The notes below the pieces were generated by a model. That model was not told where the DNA came from. It did not search any database and saw nothing but the letters and a program-made list of their open reading frames with translations. Position numbers and translations under genes: made by a program. A stretch of 11,991 bases of DNA from BOG-908 sp964250925 (lineage in GTDB: Bacteria > Pseudomonadota > Alphaproteobacteria > Acetobacterales > Acetobacteraceae), in the NCBI GenBank assembly GCA_964250925.1, contig CAXUHU010000102.1:1-11991 (forward strand). The letters are read 5' to 3'. This document shows, one piece after another, positions 1 to 7,132 of the stretch; position 1 is the stretch's first letter, and each line of letters starts with the position of its first letter.

Positions 1-386
1 AAACCGACGAGCATGAGCACGGACACGATCACGCGCATGATCATGGGCATGAACATCGGCCGGCAGGCGGCCACACCCACACCGAGGGCGTCGCCAGCGT
101 CAGTTTCGAAGTAGAGCGGCCGATCGACCCTCAAAAATTCCAGCAATGGATGGGAACACTGCTGCAGGAGCAAGGGCAAAACCTGCTGCGCACGAAGGGC
201 ATTCTGACCTACCCGAATGAGAACCGGCGTTTTGCGTTCCAGGCGGTGCACATGATCGCCGATGGAGACTTCATCGGGGCCTGGCCGGATGGGATGACGC
301 GCCGCTCCAAGCTGGTGTTCATCGGGCGCGCGCTGGACCGCGCGCAATTAAAGCGCGGGTTCGAGGCATGCCAGGTGCCGGGTTGA
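1..386 (+). CDS. CobW/P47K family GTP-binding protein, C-terminal part (5' end outside window)
   Basis: The open frame enters from the window edge (first full codon at base 3) and ends at a TGA at 384-386, giving 127 visible residues. The first ~30 are a metal-binding-type tract rich in His alternating with Asp, Glu and Gly (visible residues about 4-26). The rest is the CobW C-terminal domain: a VSFEVERPIDPQKFQQWM segment, then LLRTKGIL, the FQAVHM stretch, and a closing RSKLVFIGRAL followed by a Leu/Lys/Phe helix. In this family an N-terminal G3E GTPase domain, not visible here, drives metal insertion or metallochaperone work, usually zinc or cobalt. The acidic His-rich linker followed by the ERPIDP and KLVFIGR motifs is typical of the zinc-linked (ZNG1/YjiA-like) branch. 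The metal is inferred. The 3' end overlaps the WD40 gene by 19 nt, suggesting translational coupling. Confidence 0.9.
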   Translation, partial: TDEHEHGHDHAHDHGHEHRPAGGHTHTEGVASVSFEVERPIDPQKFQQWMGTLLQEQGQNLLRTKGILTYPNENRRFAFQAVHMIADGDFIGAWPDGMTRRSKLVFIGRALDRAQLKRGFEACQVPG

Positions 387-1432
387 GCGAAGCGCCGACA
401 CAGACATCGCTGCTGGAAACGCGTGGGATCGCCCAGGACTTGGGCGCGCACGTGGTTGCGGCCTGTTTCGACCGCGCGCGCAGCCAGGCCGCGTTCGCAT
501 TGGGCGACGGCACTCTCCGGCTGGCCCGGCTTGCCGACAAAGGCGCGTGGTCGAGCGTGCAAGCGCATGACGGCGCGGTGCTGGCGCTGGCGGCCGATGC
601 CCATGCCGCAGGTTTTGTGTCGGGCGGCGATGACGGTGCCTTCGTGCGGGTGTCTGGCGGCCCGGTGACGAAGATTGCCGGCTTCGGCGGTAAATGGGTG
701 GAGCAGGCAGCGAGTTTCGACGACGGCAAGGCGGGCGTGCTGGCCTGTGCAGCGGGCAAGTTTGTGCACCTGTTCTCGGCCGACGGCGAGAAGCTGCGGT
801 CGCTCGAACACCCATCGACGGTTACCGGCATCGCCTTCGATGCGAAAGGCAAGCGCATTGCGGCATCGCACTACAACGGCGCCTCGCTCTGGTTCGTTGG
901 CAGCAGCGCTCCCACGCCGCGCCGGCTCGAGTGGAAGGGCAGCCACACCGGCATCGCGCTGCACCCCGCGGCCGAAGCGCTGGTGACCGCGATGCAGGAG
1001 AACGCGCTGCACGGCTGGCGCCTGTCGGACGCGCACGACATGCGGATGAGCGGCTACCCCGCCAAGCCGGAGTCGCTCGGCTTCACGCGAAGCGGAAAAT
1101 ACCTGGCGAGCTCGGGCGCGGACGCGGTGGTGCTGTGGCCGTTTTTCGGCGGCGGCCCGATGGGCAAACCGCCGCTGGAGCTGGCACAGATGGAGGTGGT
1201 GTGCACGCGAGTGGCCTGCCATCCGGTAAATGAGGTCGTGGCAGCCGGCTACGCCGATGGCAGCGTGGTGTTGGCTGAGATCGCGACGAAGCGCGTGTTG
1301 CGCGTAGCGTCCGCGGGGCACGGCCCGGTCTCCGCGCTGGCGTGGAGCGGCGATGGAGCCTGGCTGGCGTTCGGCACGGAGCAGGGACGTGCCGCGCTGG
1401 TAGATTGTCAGTTGTCTATCGTCCGCCGGTAG
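368..1432 (+). CDS. WD40 repeat protein coupled to the CobW gene
   Basis: The protein has 354 residues and about seven divergent beta-propeller blades. Repeat-like units are visible near residues 40-55 (ALGDGTLRL), 66-95 (AHDGAVLAL then SGGDDGAFVRV), 148-177 (HPSTVTGIAFDAKGKRIAAS then GASLWFV), 190-219, 232-258 (SSGADAVVLWPFF), 281-305 (HPVNEVVAAGYADGSVVLAEI) and 318-347. Most blades lack the terminal Trp-Asp dipeptide. There is no signal peptide or membrane segment, so it is probably a cytosolic protein-interaction scaffold. The ATG at 368 lies inside the 3' end of the CobW gene, preceded by a weak GAGG. I recall WD40 genes next to cobW-type genes in related bacteria, which suggests a role in metal homeostasis; that is inference. 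The last 25 nt overlap an antisense pentapeptide-repeat remnant, so the final residues may be local read-on sequence. Confidence 0.88.
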   Translation: MPGAGLSEAPTQTSLLETRGIAQDLGAHVVAACFDRARSQAAFALGDGTLRLARLADKGAWSSVQAHDGAVLALAADAHAAGFVSGGDDGAFVRVSGGPVTKIAGFGGKWVEQAASFDDGKAGVLACAAGKFVHLFSADGEKLRSLEHPSTVTGIAFDAKGKRIAASHYNGASLWFVGSSAPTPRRLEWKGSHTGIALHPAAEALVTAMQENALHGWRLSDAHDMRMSGYPAKPESLGFTRSGKYLASSGADAVVLWPFFGGGPMGKPPLELAQMEVVCTRVACHPVNEVVAAGYADGSVVLAEIATKRVLRVASAGHGPVSALAWSGDGAWLAFGTEQGRAALVDCQLSIVRR

Positions 1433-1567
1433 GCCCGGAGAAGCTCGGTGGCGAGCGTGCCGTCGATGGTCATCCAAGTTTGCGTCAGTCACCGTCATAC
1501 CGCTGAGGTCGGCGGTCGTGACCGTCGTAGTTGTCAGATCCACGTTGCGCATCCGGCCGTTGGCCAT
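1408..1567 (-). pseudogene. Frameshifted remnant of a small pentapeptide-repeat protein
   Basis: Read on the minus strand from the ATG at 1567-1565, the protein begins MANGRMRNVDL. It then shows pentapeptide-like A(D/N)L spacing: VDLTT, ADLSG, then VTDANLD. At about 1471-1475 the frame breaks. The continuation MTIDGTLATELLRAYRRT lies in another frame and stops at TGA 1410-1408. The two pieces fit as one protein: the family commonly ends in a GMTIDG-type turn followed by a LL-AY helix, so ANL(DG)MTIDG would restore it. The net shift equals +1 or -2, for example a 5-nt loss. An in-frame ATG further upstream (1627-1625) has no recognisable coding continuation. It could be a decayed gene, a sequencing error in a short intact gene of about 55 codons, or a programmed frameshift (least likely). 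The 3' end runs antisense into the WD40 gene. Confidence 0.55.
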
Positions 1568-1729
1568 GCGCCCTGGCTGACATCCGGGCGGTGCGTAGCA
1601 TTGCCTACCCTCATGGCTGATGCCCATTGGGCCGGTCGCGGGTGTCCTCCTCGCCCCCGGAGCTACGGATCGGCGGTTGGAACGAGTAAAGCGTCGATGA
1701 GTTTGGCCGCACGGATCAAGGGGGCTGCG

Positions 1730-2248
1730 ATGGCAGATTTGCAGGCGCTGGCGGTTCAGCACGGTGTTGGGGTGGAAGCCGTGCGCGTGCTGCAGCAGGC
1801 GGTGCAGCGTGGCGGCGGGCGCATGGCGCAGTTCAATCACCCCGAACTGGGCGGCATGGGCCAGTGGTCGGCAGGCGGCATGACGCAGGTCGGCGCGATG
1901 GGCGACACCGCGTTGCGCGACCGTGTCGCCGCCCTGTGCGCAGCACTGGCCGGTATGCCGAGAGAGGCGGTAGGCGACCCCGCCCCGGCCCAAGCATCCG
2001 GCACGCGCGATTGGTGGCCGGCCGGGCTGGGCCGCCCATCGGCCTCCGGGTCGCAGAACGGCGTGCGCTACGCGTGCTTTGCCGAGACGCGTCGCGTGGC
2101 CATCGAGCAGGGCGGGCAGGTTACCGTCTATGACAGTGGCGAGCACCGTATCGGCGGTGTATCGCAATCGCAGGGGACGGGGCGGGACCTGGTGTTCACC
2201 AGCCAGAACGGCACCGTGCGCGTTGGCGACTTGCCTGTGGCGGGTTGA
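1730..2248 (+). CDS. SHOCT-like conserved protein of unknown function
   Basis: The protein has 172 residues in two parts. Residues 1-75 hold a helical segment (about 3-27), then a highly characteristic RMAQFNHPELGGMGQWS turn (31-47), a GGMT motif and a second helix with a Cys. Residues 95-172 look like a small beta-rich domain opening with WWPAGLG and containing VRYACF, RRVAI, VTVYD, HRIGGVSQ and FTSQNGTVRV segments. I associate this architecture with proteins annotated as SHOCT-domain or uncharacterised in alphaproteobacteria; no biochemical role is known to me. There is no signal peptide. I chose the ATG at 1730 because a purine-rich AAGGGGG lies 6 nt upstream (1719-1724) and the conserved part starts right there. 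In-frame starts at 1448 (GTG) and 1697 (ATG) would add sequence that overlaps the antisense remnant or lacks a ribosome site. Confidence 0.8.
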   Translation: MADLQALAVQHGVGVEAVRVLQQAVQRGGGRMAQFNHPELGGMGQWSAGGMTQVGAMGDTALRDRVAALCAALAGMPREAVGDPAPAQASGTRDWWPAGLGRPSASGSQNGVRYACFAETRRVAIEQGGQVTVYDSGEHRIGGVSQSQGTGRDLVFTSQNGTVRVGDLPVAG

Positions 2249-2310
2249 TCGTCTTGCACCCTGGCCTCTGAAAGCACGGAACCGGACGTTCGGAATAAAA
2301 CGGCCTGCGA

Positions 2311-2335
2311 CCCCCTCCCGCACAGCGGGAGGGGG
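2311..2335. terminator. Perfect GC hairpin between convergent genes
   Basis: Two 11-base arms (2311-2321 and 2325-2335) are perfectly complementary around an ACA loop and consist almost only of C and G. It sits between the stop of the SHOCT-like gene (2248) and the stop of the tannase gene (2349). No T-run follows directly on the plus strand. On the minus strand a TTTT lies about 12 nt beyond the stem. It is therefore best read as a bidirectional terminator or mRNA 3'-end stabiliser, and it serves the tannase transcript only if the stem alone is enough. Confidence 0.65.
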
Positions 2336-2348
2336 CACGCGGAACCGC

Positions 2349-4130
2349 CTATTGCGGCCCGTATTTCGGCGCGAACCCCTGATTGGTCACCGGCTTGCCC
2401 GGCACGCAGGCAAAGCTGGCGGCTGCGGTCGGGTCGCCGCCCATATAGGCGCTGTGGGCGGGATAGAGGCAAAGCGGCCGCTGGAAGGCGATGCCCTGGC
2501 TCTGGCTGTCGTTGACGTACTTGGTGGCGATGACTTGGCTGGGAGCCGCGCCGTGCTCCACCCAGGCGATCAACGCGCCCAACAAGTCGTAGGCCGGGTT
2601 CAGCGGCTGCGGCGGCAGGTTGCCCGACAGGTTGCCGAACGCGTTGGCGCCTGGGCCGCCGCCGCAATGCCACACGCCGGGTGCCAGGAACAGGCGCAGG
2701 TAGCTTTGCGTGTACGGATCGTTGCCGACCGCGTTCACATAGTCGATGGCACTGGCCGTTGGGATCAGCGGGTCGGCATAGCCGGCATACATCACCATAC
2801 GGCCGCCATGGCCGGCGAAGGCGGACAAGTCCGTGCTCGTCGCGTTCAGCACGCCGGCAAAGGTGCTACGGCCCACCGGCGACGTGTCGATCTTGGCGAT
2901 CTCGCGCGCCTTTTCGGGGGCGAGCTGGCTCGTGGTGCGGAACATGTCCGTCCACACCCAGTTCGGGCCCTGCGACCAGAACATCAGGCTGTCGAACGCC
3001 GGCTCGGAAAAGGCCTGCTGCCAAGGCAGCCCAAGGTTGCCCTCGTAGCCGTTGGCGGCCGTCAGCGGCACCGGCTCCTCGGAGCCGCGCTCGTTGCCCG
3101 GATAAAGTTTGGCGCCGTTGGTATCGACCGCGCCGGTCCAGTCGGCCTTCATCGAGGCAGCCTGGTCGGCGGTCAGGCAGGTGCAGCTGGCCGCGTTGGG
3201 ATCGGTGCAGGGCACCTCGCCGGCGGCACCGGTGCACATCAGCACGGCCGGGTCAGCCTTGCAGCGAGCCGGCTGTATCAGGAAGTCGTCCGTCGGCAGG
3301 CCGCCATCCTTGCCCGCGCACTGCTTGATGACGAGCGCGTGGACCAGGGCCAGGGCAGGGTTGGTCAGGTAGGCATCCGGAGCGAAATGTGTCGCCTCGT
3401 ACACGGCCGGCCCGGCCATGTGCAGGTGCGTGCGGTCGTATGCCGGCGCGCCGGCCAGGATGCCGTCGTAATCGTCAGGGAAGCGCTGGCTTTCCATCAA
3501 CGCCTGCTGGCCGCCGGTGGAGCAGCCGTTGAAGTAGGTGTAGGCAGGCTTGCGGGCATAGTACGAGGCCACGACCTGCTTGGCGGCGACCGTCATCAGA
3601 TGGGTGGCGGCATAGCCGAAGTCGCGGATCGCGGCCGGGTCGCCATACAGCCCGCCGGGTATCCCGCCCAGGCCGGTGTGGTTGCCGCAGAAGGCGCCGT
3701 TGCACTTGAAGAGAATGCCGGTGCCCATGTCGGTATTGGCGGCCGCGAAGCCTTCCAGCAGGCCGAGCTCCAACGAGCCGTAGCTGATCGAGCCAGCAAA
3801 CCCGCCATTGCCGAAACCCTCGTAGCGGCCGTTCCAGCCGGCTTCCGGCAGCCACATTTCCACAGCCGATTGCGACGTGCTGGCGTTGCCGCTCGACGAA
3901 ACGACGGCCGCAATGCGGCAGAACGCCGGCAGCCCGGTAATCACTTGGCCGGTGGGCGTCGTGAAGCTGCCGCTGGTCTCGTCCTGTGCAATGAAGCTCG
4001 TGAAACTGGCGGGCGCCGGCAGCTTTGGCGGCGTGTTGGCTAGGTCGGTGCAGGTCGAGGCTGCGGCTGGTCCGGCGAGCGCCAGGCCAACCGCTACCGC
4101 CGCCGTACCCGGCGTGCGTGCGATGGGCAT
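2349..4130 (-). CDS. Tannase/feruloyl esterase family protein, secreted
   Basis: The 593-residue precursor has a short signal peptide ending about residue 24 (hydrophobic AVAVGLALAG then AAAS), so it is probably periplasmic or extracellular. The alpha/beta-hydrolase core carries the family's CS-D-HC pattern: GCSTGGQQ with nucleophile Ser204 beside Cys203, YADPLIP with Asp453, and VWHCGGGPG with His488 beside Cys489; Cys203 and Cys489 are expected to form the catalytic disulfide. A long insertion between Ser and Asp (about 232-445) is the lid domain that sets the substrate. There are fourteen Cys in total, including a CxC at 316-318, suiting an oxidising compartment. The family hydrolyses ester bonds of gallate, ferulate and related aromatic acids, and includes MHETase; the substrate here cannot be told from sequence. 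The start is set by a GGAGGA box (4143-4138) 7 nt before the ATG. Confidence 0.93.
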   Translation of the reverse strand: MPIARTPGTAAVAVGLALAGPAAASTCTDLANTPPKLPAPASFTSFIAQDETSGSFTTPTGQVITGLPAFCRIAAVVSSSGNASTSQSAVEMWLPEAGWNGRYEGFGNGGFAGSISYGSLELGLLEGFAAANTDMGTGILFKCNGAFCGNHTGLGGIPGGLYGDPAAIRDFGYAATHLMTVAAKQVVASYYARKPAYTYFNGCSTGGQQALMESQRFPDDYDGILAGAPAYDRTHLHMAGPAVYEATHFAPDAYLTNPALALVHALVIKQCAGKDGGLPTDDFLIQPARCKADPAVLMCTGAAGEVPCTDPNAASCTCLTADQAASMKADWTGAVDTNGAKLYPGNERGSEEPVPLTAANGYEGNLGLPWQQAFSEPAFDSLMFWSQGPNWVWTDMFRTTSQLAPEKAREIAKIDTSPVGRSTFAGVLNATSTDLSAFAGHGGRMVMYAGYADPLIPTASAIDYVNAVGNDPYTQSYLRLFLAPGVWHCGGGPGANAFGNLSGNLPPQPLNPAYDLLGALIAWVEHGAAPSQVIATKYVNDSQSQGIAFQRPLCLYPAHSAYMGGDPTAAASFACVPGKPVTNQGFAPKYGPQ

Positions 4131-4137
4131 CGTAAAG

Positions 4138-4143
4138 TCCTCC
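4138..4143 (-). promoter_or_regulatory. Strong ribosome binding site of the tannase gene
   Basis: The minus-strand sequence GGAGGA lies 7 nt before the ATG at 4130-4128. It is the best Shine-Dalgarno match in the region and fixes the start that gives a full signal peptide. Confidence 0.75.
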
Positions 4144-4175
4144 CAATGGCGCGGCTTAATCGTGCCGCGTCCGGC

Positions 4176-4191
4176 TAGGGTAACGACCCTA
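4176..4191. repeat. Short inverted repeat upstream of the tannase gene, possible operator
   Basis: TAGGGT and ACCCTA form perfect 6-base arms around a 4-base spacer. The element sits 46-61 bases upstream of the tannase ATG, in the 93-base gap after the ABC-F stop codon. On the minus strand a weak promoter-like pair, TTGCCT (4204-4199) and TACCCT (4182-4177) with 16 bases between, would place the repeat over the -10 element, as expected for a repressor site. There is no T-run, so a terminator for the ABC-F gene is less likely. Six-base arms can arise by chance. Confidence 0.3.
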
Positions 4192-4223
4192 ACGGTGGAG
4201 GCAAGGGGTATGTTGTTCCAAAC

Positions 4224-6077
4224 TTAGCAAAGAAGCGCCTCCTCTGCCTCCAGCCAAAGCTGCTCCGCCGTTTCCGTCTCGCGCGCAATTGCAGCGAGCC
4301 GCAAGTTGGCCGCTGTCACCTCGTGCGCCCGCCCTGGCGCATACAGCGCGGGGTCCGACAGCCTCGCCTCGATCGCGGCGCGTTCGGCGGCCAGCTTCTC
4401 CAGACGTACCTCCGCCGCCTTTGCCTGGCGCCGAAGGGGGGCGGTCTGCTCGCGGGCCTCGGCGCGGTCCCTTCGATCATCGCGGCGCGTCGGGGCTTCG
4501 GCACGGGCTGGGCGGGCGCGTTCAGCCAGCAGCGCGCGATAATCGGCCATGTCGCCGTCGTAAGGACGCACCGTGCCGTCGCCCACCAGCCACAGGCGGT
4601 CGGCCACCAGCTCCACCAAGTCGGGGTCGTGGGTGATCAGCAGCACGGCGCCGTCGTACTCGCCCAGCGCACGCACCAGCGCGTCGCGCGCATCGATGTC
4701 AAGGTGGTTGGTGGGTTCGTCCAGGATCAGCAGATGCGGCGCCTCGCGCGTGGCTAGCGCCAACAGCAGGCGTGCGCGCTCGCCGCCCGACAGGTTCTTC
4801 GACGGCGTCTCCGCCCGGTCGGCATCCAATCCGAAGCGGGCCAGCTGCGCGCGCACCTGGGGCGGCAGCGCGTGCGGCAAGGCGCGCGCCATGTGATCCA
4901 ACGGCGTGTCGTCCGCCACCAGCTCGGCCTCCTGATGCTGGGCGAAGTAGCCGACCCGCATCTTGCCCGAGCGGCGCATCTCGCCCGACAGAGCATCGAG
5001 CCGGCCTGCGACCAGCTTGGCGAAGGTGGACTTGCCGTTGCCGTTGGCGCCCAGCAACGCGATCCGGTCGTCCATGTCGACGCTCAGCGACAGGTGGCGC
5101 AGCACGGCCACGCCGTCATAGCCGGTGCTGACGCGCTCCATCGACAGGATCGGCGGGGCGAGCTGCGTCGGTTCGGGGAAGCTGAACCGCGTGGGTGCCG
5201 CTTCGATTACCGTGTCGATCACCGGCAGGCGTTCCAGCGCCTTGATGCGCGCCTGCGCCTGGCGCGCCTTGGTGGCACTGGCGCGGAAGCGGTCGACGAA
5301 TGTCTGCATGTGCGCGCGCTGGGCGGCTACCCGCTCGGCGGCGCGGCCCAATTGCATCGCCTGCTCGGTGCGTATGCGCACGAACTCCGTGTAGCCGCCG
5401 GGCGTCAGGCTGAGCTTCTGGCGGTCGAGATGCACGATGCTGTCCACCGCCCGGTCGAGCAGCCCGCGGTCGTGGCTGACCACCACCGCGGCACCAGGGA
5501 AGCGGGCGAGCCAGGTTTCCAGCCACAGGGTCGCCTCGAGATCGAGGTGGTTGGTCGGCTCGTCCAGCAGCAGCAGGTCGGGTGCGGCGAACAGGGCGGT
5601 GGCCAGTGCGACGCGCATGCGCCAGCCGCCCGAAAAACTGTCCACCGGACGGGCCTGGGCGGGCGCATCGAAGCCTAGCCCAGCCAGGATGGCGGCCGCA
5701 CGGGCCGGTGCCGCATCGGCGCCGATGGTGCGCAGGCGCTCGTGCATCTCGGCAAGCCGCGCCGGCTCGGCCCTGTCCAGCTCGCCCAGCAGCGCCAGGC
5801 GCTCCGGGTCGCCCTCCAGCACGGTGTCCAACAGCGACTGCGGGCCGGAGGGTGCCGTCTGGCGCACCTGCGCCAGGCGGGCGCGGGCGGATAGTCGTAT
5901 GTCGCCGCCATCGGGGGCAAGCTCGCCGGCGATGGCGCGCAGCAGAGTGGATTTACCGGCGCCGTTCCGCCCGACTAGGCCGATGCGCCGTCCGGGATCG
6001 ACCGACAGGTCGGCACGATCCAGCAAAGTGCGGCCGGCCATGCGAAGGGTTAGGCCGGAAACGGTAAGCAGGCTCAT
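4224..6077 (-). CDS. ABC-F family ATP-binding protein (YheS/Uup-like)
   Basis: The protein has 617 residues, two fused ATP-binding cassettes and no membrane segment. Cassette 1 has Walker A GRNGAGKST (36-44), signature FSGGWRMR (148-155), Walker B LLLLDEP (168-174) and switch His202. Cassette 2 has GANGNGKST (343-351), NLSGGERAR (428-436), LLILDEP (449-455) and His483. The ABC-F linker, an Arg/Lys-rich helical pair, occupies about 230-300. A charged coiled-coil tail spans about 525-615. ABC-F proteins act on ribosomes, relieving stalled translation or giving antibiotic protection; the tail and lack of other features fit the housekeeping YheS/Uup side rather than a resistance factor, but this is inferred. 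I chose the ATG at 6077 because MSLLTVSGLTLR begins cassette 1; an ATG 40 codons upstream adds sequence unlike the family. The ribosome site (GGGCGGG touching the ATG) is poor. Confidence 0.93.
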   Translation of the reverse strand: MSLLTVSGLTLRMAGRTLLDRADLSVDPGRRIGLVGRNGAGKSTLLRAIAGELAPDGGDIRLSARARLAQVRQTAPSGPQSLLDTVLEGDPERLALLGELDRAEPARLAEMHERLRTIGADAAPARAAAILAGLGFDAPAQARPVDSFSGGWRMRVALATALFAAPDLLLLDEPTNHLDLEATLWLETWLARFPGAAVVVSHDRGLLDRAVDSIVHLDRQKLSLTPGGYTEFVRIRTEQAMQLGRAAERVAAQRAHMQTFVDRFRASATKARQAQARIKALERLPVIDTVIEAAPTRFSFPEPTQLAPPILSMERVSTGYDGVAVLRHLSLSVDMDDRIALLGANGNGKSTFAKLVAGRLDALSGEMRRSGKMRVGYFAQHQEAELVADDTPLDHMARALPHALPPQVRAQLARFGLDADRAETPSKNLSGGERARLLLALATREAPHLLILDEPTNHLDIDARDALVRALGEYDGAVLLITHDPDLVELVADRLWLVGDGTVRPYDGDMADYRALLAERARPARAEAPTRRDDRRDRAEAREQTAPLRRQAKAAEVRLEKLAAERAAIEARLSDPALYAPGRAHEVTAANLRLAAIARETETAEQLWLEAEEALLC

Positions 6078-6370
6078 CCCGCCCAGATACAACAAGCTGT
6101 GTCCTACGGGAAATGCGGAGTGGAGCGTTAGCCGCGCCGAAGCCGGTGCGCCCGGCCCAGCGGCGCTGGTACTCAGTGTGCTCAGATCATTCGGCAACGA
6201 CTGGCAAGGCGGTGTGGCGTCGGGATGCTCGCCGAATTGGTTTCATCCGATGTGTCGATACCGTGATATTGGCTGGAAAATCATTGCTCGACTCTACATC
6301 AGTAAGTTTGACATTGATCTAACTGTGCTGTGCAGGCCGTCTATTGATTCAACGTACTAGGGAGTGATCG
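6078..6370. other. Divergent intergenic region, relatively AT-rich near the lectin gene
   Basis: These 293 bases separate two divergently transcribed genes and must hold both promoters. The right half (about 6240-6360) is visibly richer in A and T than its surroundings. It contains a perfect TTGACA (6308-6313) but no acceptable -10 at 16-18 bases from it, so I cannot assign a promoter. A GGGAG (6360-6364) shortly before the ATG at 6371 is the likely ribosome site. I see no RNA gene or convincing repeat. Confidence 0.5.
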
Positions 6371-7132
6371 ATGCGCTTCTTGACATTTTCAACGCTGCTG
6401 CTGTCGAGCTATGTCGCTGTCTCGCCGGGTCTGGCCAAGACGTTCGTGTTTAAGCACTTCAGGAATGTCGGTCGTTTGACGCTGATAGGCAACGCCGCCA
6501 GCGTGCATACACGGGACGGTTATGTGTTGCGCCTTGTTCCGGCTCAAAGCGTCCAGGTCGGCGCCGCGATCGGCAAGAATCGCGTTCGGCTCGCCCCTAA
6601 CGGAGCATTTAGCGCGACGTTCAGGTTCCGTATCACCGATCCCGGTGCGGACGGCTTCACATTGTTTTTGGCGCAGCATCGCAACCACGTAGGTGCCAAT
6701 AACGGCGGAGACTTGGGCTATGAAGGTGTGCGACACAGCGTGGCAGTAACCTTCGACACCTACCAGAACACCACAGACCCGGGAAATAACCAGGTTACGG
6801 TGGAGCAGAACGGCGACGTCACCGCGCATCTTCCCGGCGCCTACGGCTTTCCGTACGGCGTGTCCTATTGCGCGGGCGCGCGCCGGCTTGGCTGTATGGT
6901 TGACGGCGACATCTGGACGGTGGATGTCACCTACGACGGCCACGCAATGACTGTAGCCGTTCAGGATGGCGCGAACGCGCCCAGCACGGTGGTAGACCGC
7001 TACCCGATCGATCTTGTTGGCATTACGCAGTCGCCTGACGTGTTCGTCGGCATGAGCGCGGGCACTGGCGAACTGTCCGAGAATATCGACATTCTTGACT
7101 TTACCCTCGACACTGGTGCTGACGGGTCCTGA
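6371..7132 (+). CDS. Secreted L-type (legume-type) lectin domain protein
   Basis: The protein has 253 residues. A hydrophobic N-terminal segment (about 3-22, ending before LAKTF) looks like a signal peptide, so it is probably exported. The rest is a beta-sandwich with hallmarks of legume-type lectins: ATFRFRITD (82-90) then ADGFTLFLAQ (93-102), where the Asp before Gly-Phe is the usual sugar-binding position; GGDLGYEGV (112-120); the VTFDTYQN strand (126-133) followed by DPGNN (136-140), matching the Asp/Asn metal-site region; and a closing SAGTGELSENIDILDF (229-244). Two Cys (167 and 175) could form a small disulfide loop. The family binds glycans with Ca and Mn; the ligand here is unknown. 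Codon use and base content look slightly less GC-rich than its neighbours, which may hint at transfer. It stands alone between a divergent ABC-F gene and ndk. Confidence 0.82.
   Translation: MRFLTFSTLLLSSYVAVSPGLAKTFVFKHFRNVGRLTLIGNAASVHTRDGYVLRLVPAQSVQVGAAIGKNRVRLAPNGAFSATFRFRITDPGADGFTLFLAQHRNHVGANNGGDLGYEGVRHSVAVTFDTYQNTTDPGNNQVTVEQNGDVTAHLPGAYGFPYGVSYCAGARRLGCMVDGDIWTVDVTYDGHAMTVAVQDGANAPSTVVDRYPIDLVGITQSPDVFVGMSAGTGELSENIDILDFTLDTGADGS

Noticed and set aside
10..60. Repeated CAT/CAC codons at the left edge, resembling a tandem repeat
   Set aside because: They encode the His-rich tract of the CobW protein in frame and vary irregularly, so this is coding sequence, not a DNA repeat array.
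209..2338. A 709-codon open frame on the minus strand
   Set aside because: It lies antisense to three well-supported plus-strand genes, has an Arg/His/Ala-rich shadow composition and no family signature, apart from the short pentapeptide-like piece reported separately at 1408-1567.
2079..4043. A 654-codon open frame on the plus strand
   Set aside because: It is antisense to the tannase gene, which has a complete catalytic pattern and signal peptide. Long opposite-strand frames are common in GC-rich DNA.
6078..6197. A 40-codon N-terminal extension of the ABC-F protein
   Set aside because: ABC-F proteins start directly with the first cassette strand, which fits the ATG at 6077. The upstream residues have no cassette or helix pattern.
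6308..6313. Perfect TTGACA upstream of the lectin gene
   Set aside because: No usable -10 element occurs 15-19 bases downstream, so a promoter cannot be claimed from this hexamer alone.
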